Source of the DNA: Paenibacillus senegalensis JC66
GTDB taxonomy: Bacteria; Bacillota; Bacilli; Paenibacillales; NBRC-103111
Direction: 5' to 3'
Assembly: GCF_000285515.1 (NCBI RefSeq)
Contig: NZ_HE610961.1
Coordinates: forward strand, 255,919-319,918
DNA: 64,000 bases
Shown: piece by piece, positions 1 to 9,560 of the stretch
Layout of the letters: every line of letters starts with the position of its first letter
Numbering within the stretch: the first letter of the stretch is position 1
Notes under the pieces: model-generated
Database searches by the model: none
What the model was told of the DNA's origin: nothing
What the model saw: the letters and a program-made list of their open reading frames with translations, nothing else
Translations under genes and position numbers: made by a program

Positions 1-36
1 AAATCCTGCATTAGGTTGCTGGGGCCGAGCAAAGTA

Positions 37-1338
37 CTACTTGGCCGAAGACCTGAGATCGCTGGCCACCGCCTGTACTTCCTTCATCACATCCTCGGGA
101 GTTTTCTCCTCATTAAGCAGTCCCTGCATGGCCGCCATATAAGGAGTTGCTAAGCGGGAATCGGTAAGCGTGTCGACCCATTGAGCCATGGCTTCCGCCT
201 CGATAATCTTGTTAGCGGCTTCGATCATCAGCGGGTGAGGAGAGGTCTCTTCGTTGATCGCTCCCTCTACGACGCTTACATAATTGGTTTCCGCAACGTA
301 TTTAGCGCCGTTTTCTTTGGACAGCAGGAACTTAAGAAATTTCATCGCTTCTTCCGGATGCCTGGTCTGGCTGGAGATCATAAAGCCTTCCGGAGCTCCT
401 GTCAGTATCGTCTGATCTCCTTCCCCTCCTTCTATAGCGGGGAGCTGGAAGAAACCCCATTCAAAGGGAAGGTCTTTAAAGAAGCGGAAGCCGCTTGTTT
501 CTTCATAAGAGATCGCAACCTGCTGGTTAATGAACATATTTCTCTCTTCTTCGAAGGAAACCGCATTCGGCTGCTCGTTCATGTAAGGAATCAGCTCCTG
601 AAGCTTTTCCAGTGCCTGCACATAGCCCGGATGGGTAAATTCTCCTGTTGCGGCGTTGTAGTCTTTGGCAAGAACATCGGCAGGCACCATACGCGCGTTC
701 AGGGTTGTAATGTAAGCGCCTGCAACCCAAGGAGCTTTGTTGCCCACGCCAAGCGGGATCATTTCGGTTTCTGCCTTAAGCGTTTCCAATACGTGCATAA
801 ACTCGCTCCATGTCTCAGGCTCACTTAGCCCTAGCTGGTCAAAAACCGTTTTATTATAGTAGAAAAATTTGGCGGAGGCCATGAAAGGAACGCCATAGAT
901 TTTGTCCTCATGACTGAAGGGCTCAATGGTGGAACTGATAATATTGTCCGCCCATTCCTTGTCTTCGTTATAAAAGGCCGTCAGATCCAACGCTTTGCCT
1001 TCCCTGACAAATTTCTGCCCGTACTCGCCCGCCCAGGAGAAGAAAATGTCCGGCGGATTGCTGTTGGCCAATACGACATTGATTTTTTGTTTATATTGAT
1101 CGTTAAGGGCCGAGATTACATCAATCTTGATGCCCGGATTCTGGCTCTCAAAGTCTGCAATTACACTGTTGAAATACTCGTTAAACGGTTCGTTGGGCCA
1201 TCTGTGGAAAAACTGCAGTGTAACCTGCTCTGTCCCCTCTTCGCCAGAAGCCCCCTGATTGCCGCTGCCACTGCCGCAGCCGGCAATCAATACGCAAGAC
1301 ATTACGATCCCCAATATGACGGTTAGCTTTTTTTTCAT
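37..1338 (-). CDS. frlO: Extracellular solute-binding lipoprotein of a sugar ABC transporter (FrlO-like)
   Basis: A 433-residue family 1 extracellular solute-binding protein. The N-terminus is a lipoprotein signal with lipobox IAGC followed by a Gly/Ser linker, so it should be anchored to the outer face of the membrane and hand sugar to two permeases, which would lie off the left edge. A purine-rich site (GAAAGGGG) precedes the ATG. It lies directly downstream of frlB on the same strand. In Bacillus subtilis the order frlB-frlO with divergent frlR defines the fructosamine uptake operon, and that order is seen here. The family assignment is secure; the FrlO name rests on context, and the substrate is inferred to be a fructosamine or glycated amino acid. 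Confidence 0.8.
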   Translation of the reverse strand: MKKKLTVILGIVMSCVLIAGCGSGSGNQGASGEEGTEQVTLQFFHRWPNEPFNEYFNSVIADFESQNPGIKIDVISALNDQYKQKINVVLANSNPPDIFFSWAGEYGQKFVREGKALDLTAFYNEDKEWADNIISSTIEPFSHEDKIYGVPFMASAKFFYYNKTVFDQLGLSEPETWSEFMHVLETLKAETEMIPLGVGNKAPWVAGAYITTLNARMVPADVLAKDYNAATGEFTHPGYVQALEKLQELIPYMNEQPNAVSFEEERNMFINQQVAISYEETSGFRFFKDLPFEWGFFQLPAIEGGEGDQTILTGAPEGFMISSQTRHPEEAMKFLKFLLSKENGAKYVAETNYVSVVEGAINEETSPHPLMIEAANKIIEAEAMAQWVDTLTDSRLATPYMAAMQGLLNEEKTPEDVMKEVQAVASDLRSSAK

Positions 1339-1372
1339 AGACTTCTACCCCTTTCGATATCTTCTGATCGAT

Positions 1373-1387
1373 AAAAAGCGCTTACAA
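1373..1387 (-). promoter_or_regulatory. Candidate CcpA cre site upstream of frlO
   Basis: On the minus strand the 15-mer TTGTAAGCGCTTTTT fits the cre consensus WTGWAARCGYWWWCW except near its 3' end. It lies about 35 bases upstream of the frlO start, inside the frlB-frlO gap. Carbon catabolite control of transporter expression is the natural reading. This is motif evidence only. Confidence 0.45.
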
Positions 1388-1488
1388 AATCTGCAGGAAG
1401 AAAATCGCCGCTTTCCGCCGGACTGCCCGGACGCAGGAAGATGTTTACCTTGTCCTGCGCCGAACCGACCGTAAGAGTCTTAATGATA

Positions 1489-2499
1489 TTAATAAGCGAC
1501 TTTCCACATGTATCTTCTTGTTTCCAGCGGATGCTTCGTCTGTTCAGCCAGATCAACGGCAAACAGGCGGATTACCTGGTTTAACACAAGCGGGGCAATG
1601 TAGCCTTTAATGTCGGCTTCAATCCCGGCAAAGTCGTAGTCCTGTGCATCGATAATGAGCAGCTTCTCTCCATACTGCTTCAGGAATTTCAGAGCGCGTT
1701 CTTCCAGCGGACGAGTCTCGTCCAAGCCCATGAACAGGATAAAGGGTACGTCTTTATCGAGAATTTCGAACGGCCCGTGGAAAAATTCGCCGGCATGAAT
1801 GGCATGGGAGTTTTTCCACTGCATTTCCATCAGGAAGCAGATCGCAAACATATAGGCAATACCGTAATTGGAGCCGCTGGCCATTGTATAAATGACTTTC
1901 TCATCCTTGAATTTCTCGGCAAACTGCTTGCTCGCAGCGGCAAACTGCTGCTTCGCCTTGTTGTAAACGGAATCAAGATGGGGCAAGCTTCGCATCAGGC
2001 TTTCGAACTTCGTATTTCCTTCCTTGACGGAAAGTACGCCGAGCACGAGCTGATAAAGAATAGAGTAATTCGATTCTTCCACCGGTGTATCCGGCCCCCA
2101 CCCATATTTAATCACATATTCAGCCGCTTGGGCCAAGGGAGAGTCTTCCAGATTCGTCATCGCCGCTGTAATAGCTCCTTTGCTGCGTGCGAACCGTGCT
2201 GCCTCCACGGTTTCCGGGGTGTTCCCTCTAAGCGAGCAAAGAATAACGAGCGAATGTTCACCCAACGTTTTCGGATTTCTATGAATGAATTCATTAGAGC
2301 TGTACAAGTCGGTTGTGATGCTTGACGCCTCACGGTCCATCATATATTTGCTTGAGTACATCAACGAGGAAGAGCCTCCGCATGCTACAAAGAAAACCCG
2401 GTTAATCGTTCTTTCCTTAACGGCATCCAACACTTTTTGTACCTGATCGTTCACTTTTTGCGTCTGACCGTTCACTTGCTGCATCTGACCATTAACCAT
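1489..2499 (-). CDS. frlB: Fructosamine deglycase FrlB (SIS domain protein)
   Basis: Cytoplasmic sugar-isomerase (SIS) protein, about 336 residues from the chosen start. FrlB cleaves 6-phosphofructosamines, such as fructoselysine 6-phosphate, to glucose 6-phosphate and the amine. Recognisable FrlB features are FFVACGGSSSLMY near the start, the SIS loop LCSLRGNTPETVE, HAGEFFHGPFEI, LDETRPLEERAL and the C-terminal HPLETRRYMWKV; all closely resemble what I recall of B. subtilis FrlB. An ATG 13 codons further upstream is open, but GGAGG lies 8 bases before the ATG at 2499, so that start is preferred. The first 22 residues are three copies of a 7-residue repeat (VNGQMQQ-like), which is odd for this family. 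It is first in the operon, ahead of frlO. Confidence 0.85.
   Translation of the reverse strand: MVNGQMQQVNGQTQKVNDQVQKVLDAVKERTINRVFFVACGGSSSLMYSSKYMMDREASSITTDLYSSNEFIHRNPKTLGEHSLVILCSLRGNTPETVEAARFARSKGAITAAMTNLEDSPLAQAAEYVIKYGWGPDTPVEESNYSILYQLVLGVLSVKEGNTKFESLMRSLPHLDSVYNKAKQQFAAASKQFAEKFKDEKVIYTMASGSNYGIAYMFAICFLMEMQWKNSHAIHAGEFFHGPFEILDKDVPFILFMGLDETRPLEERALKFLKQYGEKLLIIDAQDYDFAGIEADIKGYIAPLVLNQVIRLFAVDLAEQTKHPLETRRYMWKVAY
2433..2495 (-). repeat. Three 21-bp tandem repeats encoding the FrlB N-terminus
   Basis: Units 2433-2453, 2454-2474 and 2475-2495 are 21-bp imperfect copies. On the coding strand they encode VNGQMQQ, VNGQTQK and VNDQVQK. The repeat is in frame and directly follows the start codon. 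Confidence 0.85.
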
Positions 2500-2536
2500 G
2501 ATGTTACCTCCATGAGTATAATTGTTTATAGTCGTC

Positions 2537-2565
2537 ATTGTACATTAGTATACAAATTTGGTCAA
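2537..2565 (-). promoter_or_regulatory. frlB promoter with overlapping palindromic operator
   Basis: Minus-strand -35 TTGACC (2560-2565) and -10 TACAAT (2537-2542) are separated by 17 bases. An inverted repeat TTGTA-N8-TACAA (2538-2555) sits between and over the -10 box, which suits repression by the divergent GntR protein. Operator assignment to FrlR is inferred from position and symmetry. Confidence 0.65.
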
Positions 2566-2675
2566 CAAAAAAATTTCTATGTTGTTCGACATGAATCCCT
2601 ATTTAGATTTTCAAACATCGATCTTTATGTGATTTTCCAAATCCTCCGATTTTCCAGGCTGTAAACTCGCAATGA

Positions 2676-2704
2676 TTGACACTTATATTTATCCTAAGTA
2701 TGAT
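2676..2704 (+). promoter_or_regulatory. SigA-type promoter of frlR
   Basis: TTGACA (2676-2681), a 17-base spacer and TATGAT (2699-2704) make a near-consensus vegetative promoter. It starts about 90 bases upstream of the frlR ATG and points away from frlB. Confidence 0.7.
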
Positions 2705-2795
2705 TAATTAGAGCTTGATGATGACCGGGTTTAGGAAGACTTCACAATCCTTCCCTTTTCCGTGATGAGCTGCCAATGAACAAGGAGTCTTAGTT

Positions 2796-3530
2796 ATGAA
2801 ATTAAACAACTCTAGTCAAGAACCGTTATATTTACAATTGAAGCATGTTCTCAAAGAAGAAATAAATAGAGGAAATTACGCTCCCGGAGAACAGCTGCCA
2901 CCGGAATCTGAGCTATGTGAAATTTACGGGGTAAGCCGCGGAACCGCCCGCAAAGCGATCATGGATCTGGTGGAGGAAGGCATTCTTAGCCGCCAGCAGG
3001 GTAAAGGCACTTTCGTCAGGGAAGCGATGATTCAACGCGAATTGTTCTCCATAGGAGGCTATTCGGATACTACAGCAACCAGCGCAGAAGGCATGCAATC
3101 GCTGATTATCTCCTGCTCGGTTACATTATCTGACGATTATTTGGCTGCCTTCTTCGAAGAAGAACCCGGAGAGCGGGCTCTTGAGCTTAAGCGTCTGCAC
3201 CATATCAAGGATGAGCCGCTGATCCTGGAAACGGCCCATTATTCGCTTAATCGGTTTCCCGATCTGGAAAGATTTATTATGGAGAATCCTTCTACCTACA
3301 GCACGCTAAAAACGAGGTACAACGTAGAAATCACTTACTCGGTGAAAACACTTGAGCTCGTTCATGCTACGGAAGAAGAGGCAAGGCTGCTGAAATGTGA
3401 TCCGGGCGCCGGCCTTTACCGGATAGAGCGCAAATCCTATGATAACCATGATCATCCCATCCACATATCGTCATCCCTGTATAAAACGAACCGGGTTAAA
3501 TTTACCATTACCGTTGATAAGCGGAAGTAG
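2796..3530 (+). CDS. frlR: GntR-family repressor with UTRA domain (FrlR-like)
   Basis: A 244-residue transcription factor. An N-terminal GntR winged helix (about residues 8-75, with PPESELCEIYGVSRGTARKAI as recognition region) is followed by a UTRA effector-binding domain (about 95-238) of the FrlR/NagR/FarR type that senses sugar phosphates or amino sugars. AAGGAG lies 8 bases before the ATG. It is divergent from frlB, and the 2500-2795 gap contains promoters for both directions plus a palindrome over the frlB promoter. FrlR is the natural name by synteny; the domain family itself is secure. Confidence 0.8.
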   Translation: MKLNNSSQEPLYLQLKHVLKEEINRGNYAPGEQLPPESELCEIYGVSRGTARKAIMDLVEEGILSRQQGKGTFVREAMIQRELFSIGGYSDTTATSAEGMQSLIISCSVTLSDDYLAAFFEEEPGERALELKRLHHIKDEPLILETAHYSLNRFPDLERFIMENPSTYSTLKTRYNVEITYSVKTLELVHATEEEARLLKCDPGAGLYRIERKSYDNHDHPIHISSSLYKTNRVKFTITVDKRK

Positions 3531-3905
3531 CTAACCCGGCACATAAAGCATTCTCTTTGCTTTTTTCTCCCGACCAAACACAGGCAGAAGTCCAGGGCTT
3601 TTGCCTCAACCCCTTTTACCTGCATCACTTCTGCTGCCAGCATCTCCTTTACTTACCCATATCTCTCTACTTGCCCACATCTCCTGCTTACCTGCATCGC
3701 TTCTGCTTACTTGCCATCACTTTTACTTTCGCCATGTTGTCCCGGCATTTCTGACTCCGACCCCAGCAGATTTTTCAGCTTGACCAAGGTATGGTAAAAT
3801 GTGAACCAACTGAAATCTGCCGTCTTGTAACAGCTTCCCACTCGCGTATAAGATCACATGATAACCTGGATGTATCAATCATTTCTTAGCATAAAGGAGT
3901 GCACT
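3531..3905. repeat. Intergenic pyrimidine-rich degenerate tandem repeat
   Basis: A 375-base gap without a convincing gene. About 3600-3760 is made of imperfect copies of short units such as TTACCTGCATC, TTACTTGCCCA and CATCTCCT (roughly 17-34 bp period). A weak hairpin with a T run (about 3546-3567) may terminate frlR. Open frames across the repeat have no ribosome site. Confidence 0.6.
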
Positions 3906-5060
3906 ATGTTTTTATCACTTGAACAGTACTATGTATGGATTACCGATAACTGGATGAGGGTGGTGACCGCCTGTGTCCTCTTTCTCCTTTTTCTTTTCCT
4001 GCGCAAATTATTTACGACATACATTTTCAAGTTTATTCTCAGGATCAGCCGCAAAACAAGAAGCGAATTCGCCCCTCATCTGGTGCTTGCCTTTGAAAAG
4101 CCTGTGCAGGTTTTATTCGTTATCATCGGACTCTTCTTTGCCCTGCAGGCTCTGGGTATTCCTTTCAATGCCACAACTAATGTGTTCATCTATCGTGCCT
4201 TCCGGTCGGCGATTATTGTACTGATCGTATGGGCGATTTTCAACTTGTCGGCTAGCTCTTCCAATTGGATTAAGGCGATCAGCAAGAAATTCAACTTCGA
4301 TATTGATCAGATTTTAATTCCTATCTTGTCGAGGGTTATCCGCGGAATTATCATCCTGCTTGGCATCAGCATCATTGCGCAGGAATGGGGCTATGAAATC
4401 AGCGCCTTTATCGCCGGTCTCGGTTTGGGAGGGCTGGCGTTCGCCCTGGCTGCACAGGATGCGCTGAAAAATATTTTTGGCGGTGTGGTTATTATTACCG
4501 AGAAGCCGTTTTCGATTGGCGATTGGATCCAGACCCCTTCCGTAGAAGGAACGGTAGAAGAGATTACCTTCCGCAGCACGCGGGTGCGGACCTTTGCTCA
4601 AGCGCTCGTTACCGTGCCCAACTCGACCCTGGCTAACGAGGCGATCATGAATTGGTCGAGGATGGGGATTCGCAGAATCACCTTTGAACTGCCGGTTGCC
4701 TATACTACACCGAGAGCCAGCCTGGAACGCAGTCTAGAGAGAATCCGTGAGTATCTGAAGAATAATCCCGATATTGACCAGAGGACGATATTTGTACAGT
4801 TCGATGGATTTGCCGACAGAGGGTATAACTTATACTTTTACTTCTTTACCAAAACAACCGTCTGGGGCGAGTGGCTGGACATTAAGGAACAATGCAATTT
4901 GAAAATAACGCAGATTCTGGAAGAGGAAGGGGTAGCTATCGCTCTGCCGAGCACTAGTGTATATTTTAAAACACCGCTTCCGGAAGGCGAGCAGACAAAT
5001 CAGGAAACTGCACACAAAGAAAGCCAGCAGACTATCCGCAAAGAAAGCCAGGGTAGTTAG
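3906..5060 (+). CDS. Small-conductance mechanosensitive channel (MscS family)
   Basis: A 384-residue inner-membrane channel that opens under membrane tension and releases solutes during osmotic downshock. Hydrophobic segments occur at about residues 18-35, 65-90, 103-125 and 140-200. The last holds the pore helix, rich in Gly/Ala (FIAGLGLGGLAFALAAQDALKNIFGG), followed by the MscS beta domain (FSIGDWIQ...GTVEEI..RSTRVRT). The C-terminal tail is hydrophilic with a repeated KESQ motif. An upstream in-frame ATG exists, but AAAGGAG precedes the ATG at 3906 by 6 bases, so that start is chosen. It appears monocistronic. Confidence 0.9.
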   Translation: MFLSLEQYYVWITDNWMRVVTACVLFLLFLFLRKLFTTYIFKFILRISRKTRSEFAPHLVLAFEKPVQVLFVIIGLFFALQALGIPFNATTNVFIYRAFRSAIIVLIVWAIFNLSASSSNWIKAISKKFNFDIDQILIPILSRVIRGIIILLGISIIAQEWGYEISAFIAGLGLGGLAFALAAQDALKNIFGGVVIITEKPFSIGDWIQTPSVEGTVEEITFRSTRVRTFAQALVTVPNSTLANEAIMNWSRMGIRRITFELPVAYTTPRASLERSLERIREYLKNNPDIDQRTIFVQFDGFADRGYNLYFYFFTKTTVWGEWLDIKEQCNLKITQILEEEGVAIALPSTSVYFKTPLPEGEQTNQETAHKESQQTIRKESQGS

Positions 5061-5160
5061 TGATAATTTAATGCCATGAAATAAATGCTAACCCATTAAC
5101 GTATTAGATCCCCCGTAAGAGTGAATGCTAGGCGTCACATGATGGTGGTCAGCCCCAAGC

Positions 5161-5207
5161 AAAACGAGCGCCTGCGGCCGAAGCCGCGCTGGCGCTCGTT
5201 TTTTTCT
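5161..5207 (+). terminator. Strong, probably bidirectional terminator
   Basis: AAAACGAGCGCC pairs with GGCGCTCGTTTT around a GC-rich inner hairpin, followed by a T run. It lies between the convergent MscS and lyase genes. The A run at its left end gives TTTT on the other strand, so it can serve both. Confidence 0.9.
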
Positions 5208-5224
5208 GACTGCTATCCGGATCA

Positions 5225-8200
5225 TTAAAATTCCATTTCCACCGACAGAGGAATTCTTAATGAAGCTCCTTCTTCCAGATCGTAGACGTAACCTTGACTG
5301 AAATCATTCGCGTTCAAATACCTGCGAACCGTTGTCTGATTACCTATATCGATGCGGTAGAGGCTGCCGCTAATTGGTTCCAGTCCCTGAATCGGGTACA
5401 CCGCATTACGCACCCCGTCGTTCTCAATGTAAATCATGCGTCCGACGAGCTCCTGCGGATTCACTCCATTCAACTCGAGCTCGGCTTCAATTACATTCTC
5501 CATGCTCAGGTCTCTTGTGAAATCCACAACCTCTCCCGTGACTGCAGCTGCAGACGTTACCGGAGTCTCCCCTACCAGGCCGATCTTGGTGCCATCCTGC
5601 AGATACAAATATTCCGCCGTACCGTTTTGCTCCGAGTACACTCCGAAAAATCCGCTAAACACAATGCGGTCATCGATAACATATTCCTTCGCTGGATCAG
5701 CAGAATAAAGGATGTAATCTACCCGTCCGTCCACCAGCTCCACTTTTACAGCGCGAACCGTCATATCAGCCGAAGTATCTACAACTGCGCCGTTAAGCTT
5801 TATTTCCGCTTCCGAGATTTCTTCGATATACCGGTCACCCCGGTAAGGCTCTATTACGGAAGTAAATAAGCTGTCCAGATTGGTGCCGGAGCGGTGAGCG
5901 ATCATATACCGCAGCTCCGGAGGATTGCCTGGCTTATTCCTCGGCGGAACTCCATCAGCCAAAGCCACTTCATCCACTGCTCCCAGCATAGTCAGACGCA
6001 GATGAATATCGGTAGCGGCCCTCGCTCCCTCTCCTAATACGTTCCAAGTATCCCGCACATTCCAGTCAATACTGAATTGATCCGCTGAGCTCGTGCCCCG
6101 CTCCACATTTTTCAACCAATGAAATCCGCTGCCCATATAGTTCGGTCCATGGACATCATCCACTCGCTCCCCGAACTCCACATCCGGCCCTGCATAGGTG
6201 CCGGTCGGTTGAGCAGTTAGTGACAGCCCCTCTGTCGTGACGGTTCCTTCGGCACTATGGAAGCTGAAATGATGATCATTGCCGCCCCGGACACGGAAGA
6301 AATCGACACTGTAAGAGTTCTCGTTGTCCACCTGGATCATCGCTGTAGCCCTGCGGTAGATATCTAACTGCGGATAAACAAGCGGCGCTTCCACTTCAAC
6401 CAGCTTAACCCGTGCGGTTTCGTCGAAATGAGTCGGAAGCGCAACGAATTGAGAGTTTTGCTTGCGCTTATTGACGACAACCGTATTGTGGCTGATCGTA
6501 TTATTGACCCACTGTGCTCTATGCATATCTACTGAATCCGCAAATTCCGGATAGCCGAGATCAGGAGCCAAATCCAGCCCAAAGGCATGCAGACCCAGGT
6601 TAAGGGTATCCCGGTGGCCGTGTCCGCTGTTCCGACCATAGTACATCCACACATCGCGAAGCGTATCCTGCTGCACATCTACCCGTTCATATTCCTCCTC
6701 CGTCAGCAGGCGGAGCGAGGTCACTCCCATTTTATAATTGGTTGCTCCCGGCGTGCGGCCGATATTTTCAAACCGGATGGTGTGAGTGCCTGCAGCCAGC
6801 GGCATCTCCGCCAATAGCTCTTCGTCTCTGTTCGTCCCGAAGAAATCAATTTCCTTGACCAGCTGATTGTTCAAGTAAACCTTGTATACTCCATACGAAG
6901 CTGCACGGAATGGCTTGAGCATAACATGATACGTGCCTGCTTCCGCCACATCAAAAGCGAATGTAATGCTGTGCCCCGCCGTCTCCGCCTCCAGCTGCAC
7001 AGTCCCGGAAGACGCATACGTATTGTAAGCCGTGGAAGCGTGGGTTACCGGCAGCTGCGGGAAATTATAATTGATCCCATACTGGGTCCTATCGTTTACA
7101 CCATCGCGAAGCGCTGCGAATCCATAGCCTGTCAAATTCACGCTGTCCAGCTGCAGAGGGCCCTCCTGCTGAATGACCGCTTCCAAATCAGCAGCGATTG
7201 CTTCCGGATTCTCGGTGAAAATATCTCCATGAATCCCTTCGCTGGAATTCCCATTCAGAAAATACGCTACTTGGGCGTAGATAGGGTCTCCATAGATTTG
7301 GAAGGCTTTAACCGTCTGGGCCAAATTCAGCCCGCTTAACGTTGGATTGCCGGTTTTCTCCGAATCCCCGATGGACGGGATATACCGGTCAGACAGAAGC
7401 AGCGGATATATAGCGGCAAACATGCTGCGGAACTTCACATTCTCATATAAATCGGCTGTCGGATACAGATCATAGCCATACAGCACATCGGCAACTTGAA
7501 TGAAATTGTTCAGCCACAGACGATTATAGCCCGGGGCCGCTTCATTGCCGTGCCCATCACGATCAACATCGTTCACGAGCGAGGCTAGGATGTTGCCGCC
7601 GGTAACTCTCCAGGGATTAGCTACCAGCCCGCCGGATTGATTGTTAAAATCAAGCCAAATTTGCGTTTCCGGCATCGTATCCAGAACTACCGCCGCCATG
7701 GCCAGGGCGCTTTGGTGCATGCCGACATTTCCCCGAATCTGGGCTTTCTGAACTCCGGGATAAACTTGCCGTAGAATGCCATCTTCAATATTTCGGCGGA
7801 TGCCTTCGCCCGAATCCTTCCAGGACAGCTTATACTGCGCTCCCTTGGCGCTTAGGAAATCGATGACGCCGGGATCATCGGTTGCCGGGAAAAAAGCATC
7901 GTACGCGCTGATAAACACTTTAACTGTTGCCGTCTCCCAAATCGAGCCAATCGCTTTACCGGTTCCCGTTCCTCCAGCTGATTGCAGGAAGATGGCAGGG
8001 TCGAAGGCGGAGGTGTCGAGATCGGGATATACATCAGCAACCCGGTCCAGCAAAATAATTCCTGCTCTTGCATATTTTTCGTCTCCTGTGTACAAATAAG
8101 CGTCTCTGAAAGCAGCAAGCGCCCTTGGAATCATGCCGGTGGAATGCCACAGGTTCCAGTGATTATAATACGCGATAAACGTATACGTATTGCCTTCATC

Positions 8201-9532
8201 ATCCACCCAGCCATATCCGTCGTCTACTCCCCAGTCAGGGCCGCGTTCGGGATAGAGTGTGTTGACCAGCAGACTGCGATCCGCAAGCTCCGGCTGGAAT
8301 AGGCCATGTTCGTCAAGGCCGCTCTCATAATAGGCAGCAAAATCATTGGTCGGGAAAACATAGCCGCTGCTCGGATCCACTATTTTCCATGGGGCATTCA
8401 CCGGATCCGCCGTATAAGGGTAGTTGCCGTATTCATCGATGTCCCTACCCGTGACCGGACTGCCCATCACCTGATTGACGCCATAGCTCCGCGGCACATG
8501 CTGGGAAGAGACCATATTCCATAGAAATTCATGGCCCAGAGCGAGGAATTCATCGGCTGCCGTAACCGCGGCATCGCGAATACTGGCCGCCCAAGGATAA
8601 GCCGCCGCGTTATTTCTTGCGTTCGTGATTTTTTCCTCTGTATAATAAGTGATTCTGGTTTTGTCACTGGTAAGCTCCGTCACCTCGATATAGACAGAAT
8701 CGGTAACCGTGGCGCTATCCAGCTGCACCGTTGCCTGCAGCTCCCCAGTGCCTGGCTGCAGCCCGCGGTAATCTCCGGTAGCCTGATCCACGTACAGGAT
8801 ATCGGGAGTCAAGCTTTCCCATTCTATAGAGGCATAAGACAAGTCCGCCTCGGTCCCATCCTGATACTGGCCGGTTAACCGCGTTTGACCGTATTGGCTT
8901 ACCGTTACGGTTACCGGATCGGTTTGCAGGTGGATCTGCGCCAAGTGCGGCTCGGAAGGCTCTTCTACAGGCTCAAGGAATAGCTTGCTGGCATACATAG
9001 AATAATTATTGCCGGGGGTAGCCGCCGGATTGCGTCCTATCACTTCAAAAGTAAGCACATGATCGCCTTCATTTAAATACAACGTTTTCATAGGTTTGAC
9101 CGGACCAAAAACACTGCCGGGGTCATAAAAATCATAGCTTCCAACCGATACTCCGTTCACGGAAAGCTCCCCTATACCGGCGCTAAAATAGAGGTAGCCC
9201 TGGAAGGAGAGCAGATAATGCCCCGACTCAGGAACCGAAAATTCAAATGATCGGGACAAGCCTATAGAGCGTGCATCAATACCTGCTCCGTAGGCATTGT
9301 TGCGAATCGTCACCGGTGCCGCGTTAGGATCCCCCAGCACTCGGAGATCCCCGTCACCGGAAAACGCATCCAAAAAATCATAAATCAACGTCCCCGCCTG
9401 ATGCTGACTTCCTTCATCGACCCTTTCCCCCTGCTGTGCAGCACTGCTGATTGCCGGCAGCAGCAAGCTTAGCAGCAATACAGCAGACAAGCCTGCACCT
9501 TGCCATGGCTTTAACCTTCGTCCAGACCTCAC
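5225..9532 (-). CDS. Large secreted multidomain polysaccharide lyase (heparinase II/III type)
   Basis: A 1435-residue exported enzyme. It has a signal peptide (about 1-31, ending ISSA), a CBM-like beta sandwich (about 50-190), a bacterial Ig-like segment (about 195-285), a helical alginate-lyase/heparinase toroid (about 300-830), a second CBM-like sandwich (about 845-945), and the heparinase II/III beta-sandwich catalytic part with RNSGHGHRDTLNLG and NTISHNTVVVN (about 965-1030). Family members break uronate-containing polysaccharides by beta-elimination. The carbohydrate-binding-like module lying between toroid and catalytic sandwich is unusual. No cell-wall anchor or SLH domain is visible, so release to the medium is likely. 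An AraC regulator is transcribed divergently. The substrate cannot be read from sequence. Confidence 0.75.
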   Translation of the reverse strand: MRSGRRLKPWQGAGLSAVLLLSLLLPAISSAAQQGERVDEGSQHQAGTLIYDFLDAFSGDGDLRVLGDPNAAPVTIRNNAYGAGIDARSIGLSRSFEFSVPESGHYLLSFQGYLYFSAGIGELSVNGVSVGSYDFYDPGSVFGPVKPMKTLYLNEGDHVLTFEVIGRNPAATPGNNYSMYASKLFLEPVEEPSEPHLAQIHLQTDPVTVTVSQYGQTRLTGQYQDGTEADLSYASIEWESLTPDILYVDQATGDYRGLQPGTGELQATVQLDSATVTDSVYIEVTELTSDKTRITYYTEEKITNARNNAAAYPWAASIRDAAVTAADEFLALGHEFLWNMVSSQHVPRSYGVNQVMGSPVTGRDIDEYGNYPYTADPVNAPWKIVDPSSGYVFPTNDFAAYYESGLDEHGLFQPELADRSLLVNTLYPERGPDWGVDDGYGWVDDEGNTYTFIAYYNHWNLWHSTGMIPRALAAFRDAYLYTGDEKYARAGIILLDRVADVYPDLDTSAFDPAIFLQSAGGTGTGKAIGSIWETATVKVFISAYDAFFPATDDPGVIDFLSAKGAQYKLSWKDSGEGIRRNIEDGILRQVYPGVQKAQIRGNVGMHQSALAMAAVVLDTMPETQIWLDFNNQSGGLVANPWRVTGGNILASLVNDVDRDGHGNEAAPGYNRLWLNNFIQVADVLYGYDLYPTADLYENVKFRSMFAAIYPLLLSDRYIPSIGDSEKTGNPTLSGLNLAQTVKAFQIYGDPIYAQVAYFLNGNSSEGIHGDIFTENPEAIAADLEAVIQQEGPLQLDSVNLTGYGFAALRDGVNDRTQYGINYNFPQLPVTHASTAYNTYASSGTVQLEAETAGHSITFAFDVAEAGTYHVMLKPFRAASYGVYKVYLNNQLVKEIDFFGTNRDEELLAEMPLAAGTHTIRFENIGRTPGATNYKMGVTSLRLLTEEEYERVDVQQDTLRDVWMYYGRNSGHGHRDTLNLGLHAFGLDLAPDLGYPEFADSVDMHRAQWVNNTISHNTVVVNKRKQNSQFVALPTHFDETARVKLVEVEAPLVYPQLDIYRRATAMIQVDNENSYSVDFFRVRGGNDHHFSFHSAEGTVTTEGLSLTAQPTGTYAGPDVEFGERVDDVHGPNYMGSGFHWLKNVERGTSSADQFSIDWNVRDTWNVLGEGARAATDIHLRLTMLGAVDEVALADGVPPRNKPGNPPELRYMIAHRSGTNLDSLFTSVIEPYRGDRYIEEISEAEIKLNGAVVDTSADMTVRAVKVELVDGRVDYILYSADPAKEYVIDDRIVFSGFFGVYSEQNGTAEYLYLQDGTKIGLVGETPVTSAAAVTGEVVDFTRDLSMENVIEAELELNGVNPQELVGRMIYIENDGVRNAVYPIQGLEPISGSLYRIDIGNQTTVRRYLNANDFSQGYVYDLEEGASLRIPLSVEMEF

Positions 9533-9560
9533 ACCGGATCACTTCCTTTTTCCTAGGATT

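Noticed and set aside
3557..3783. Overlapping frames of 60-65 codons after frlR
   Set aside because: They encode repeats of Leu/Pro/His/Ser from pyrimidine-rich repeat DNA and lack ribosome sites.
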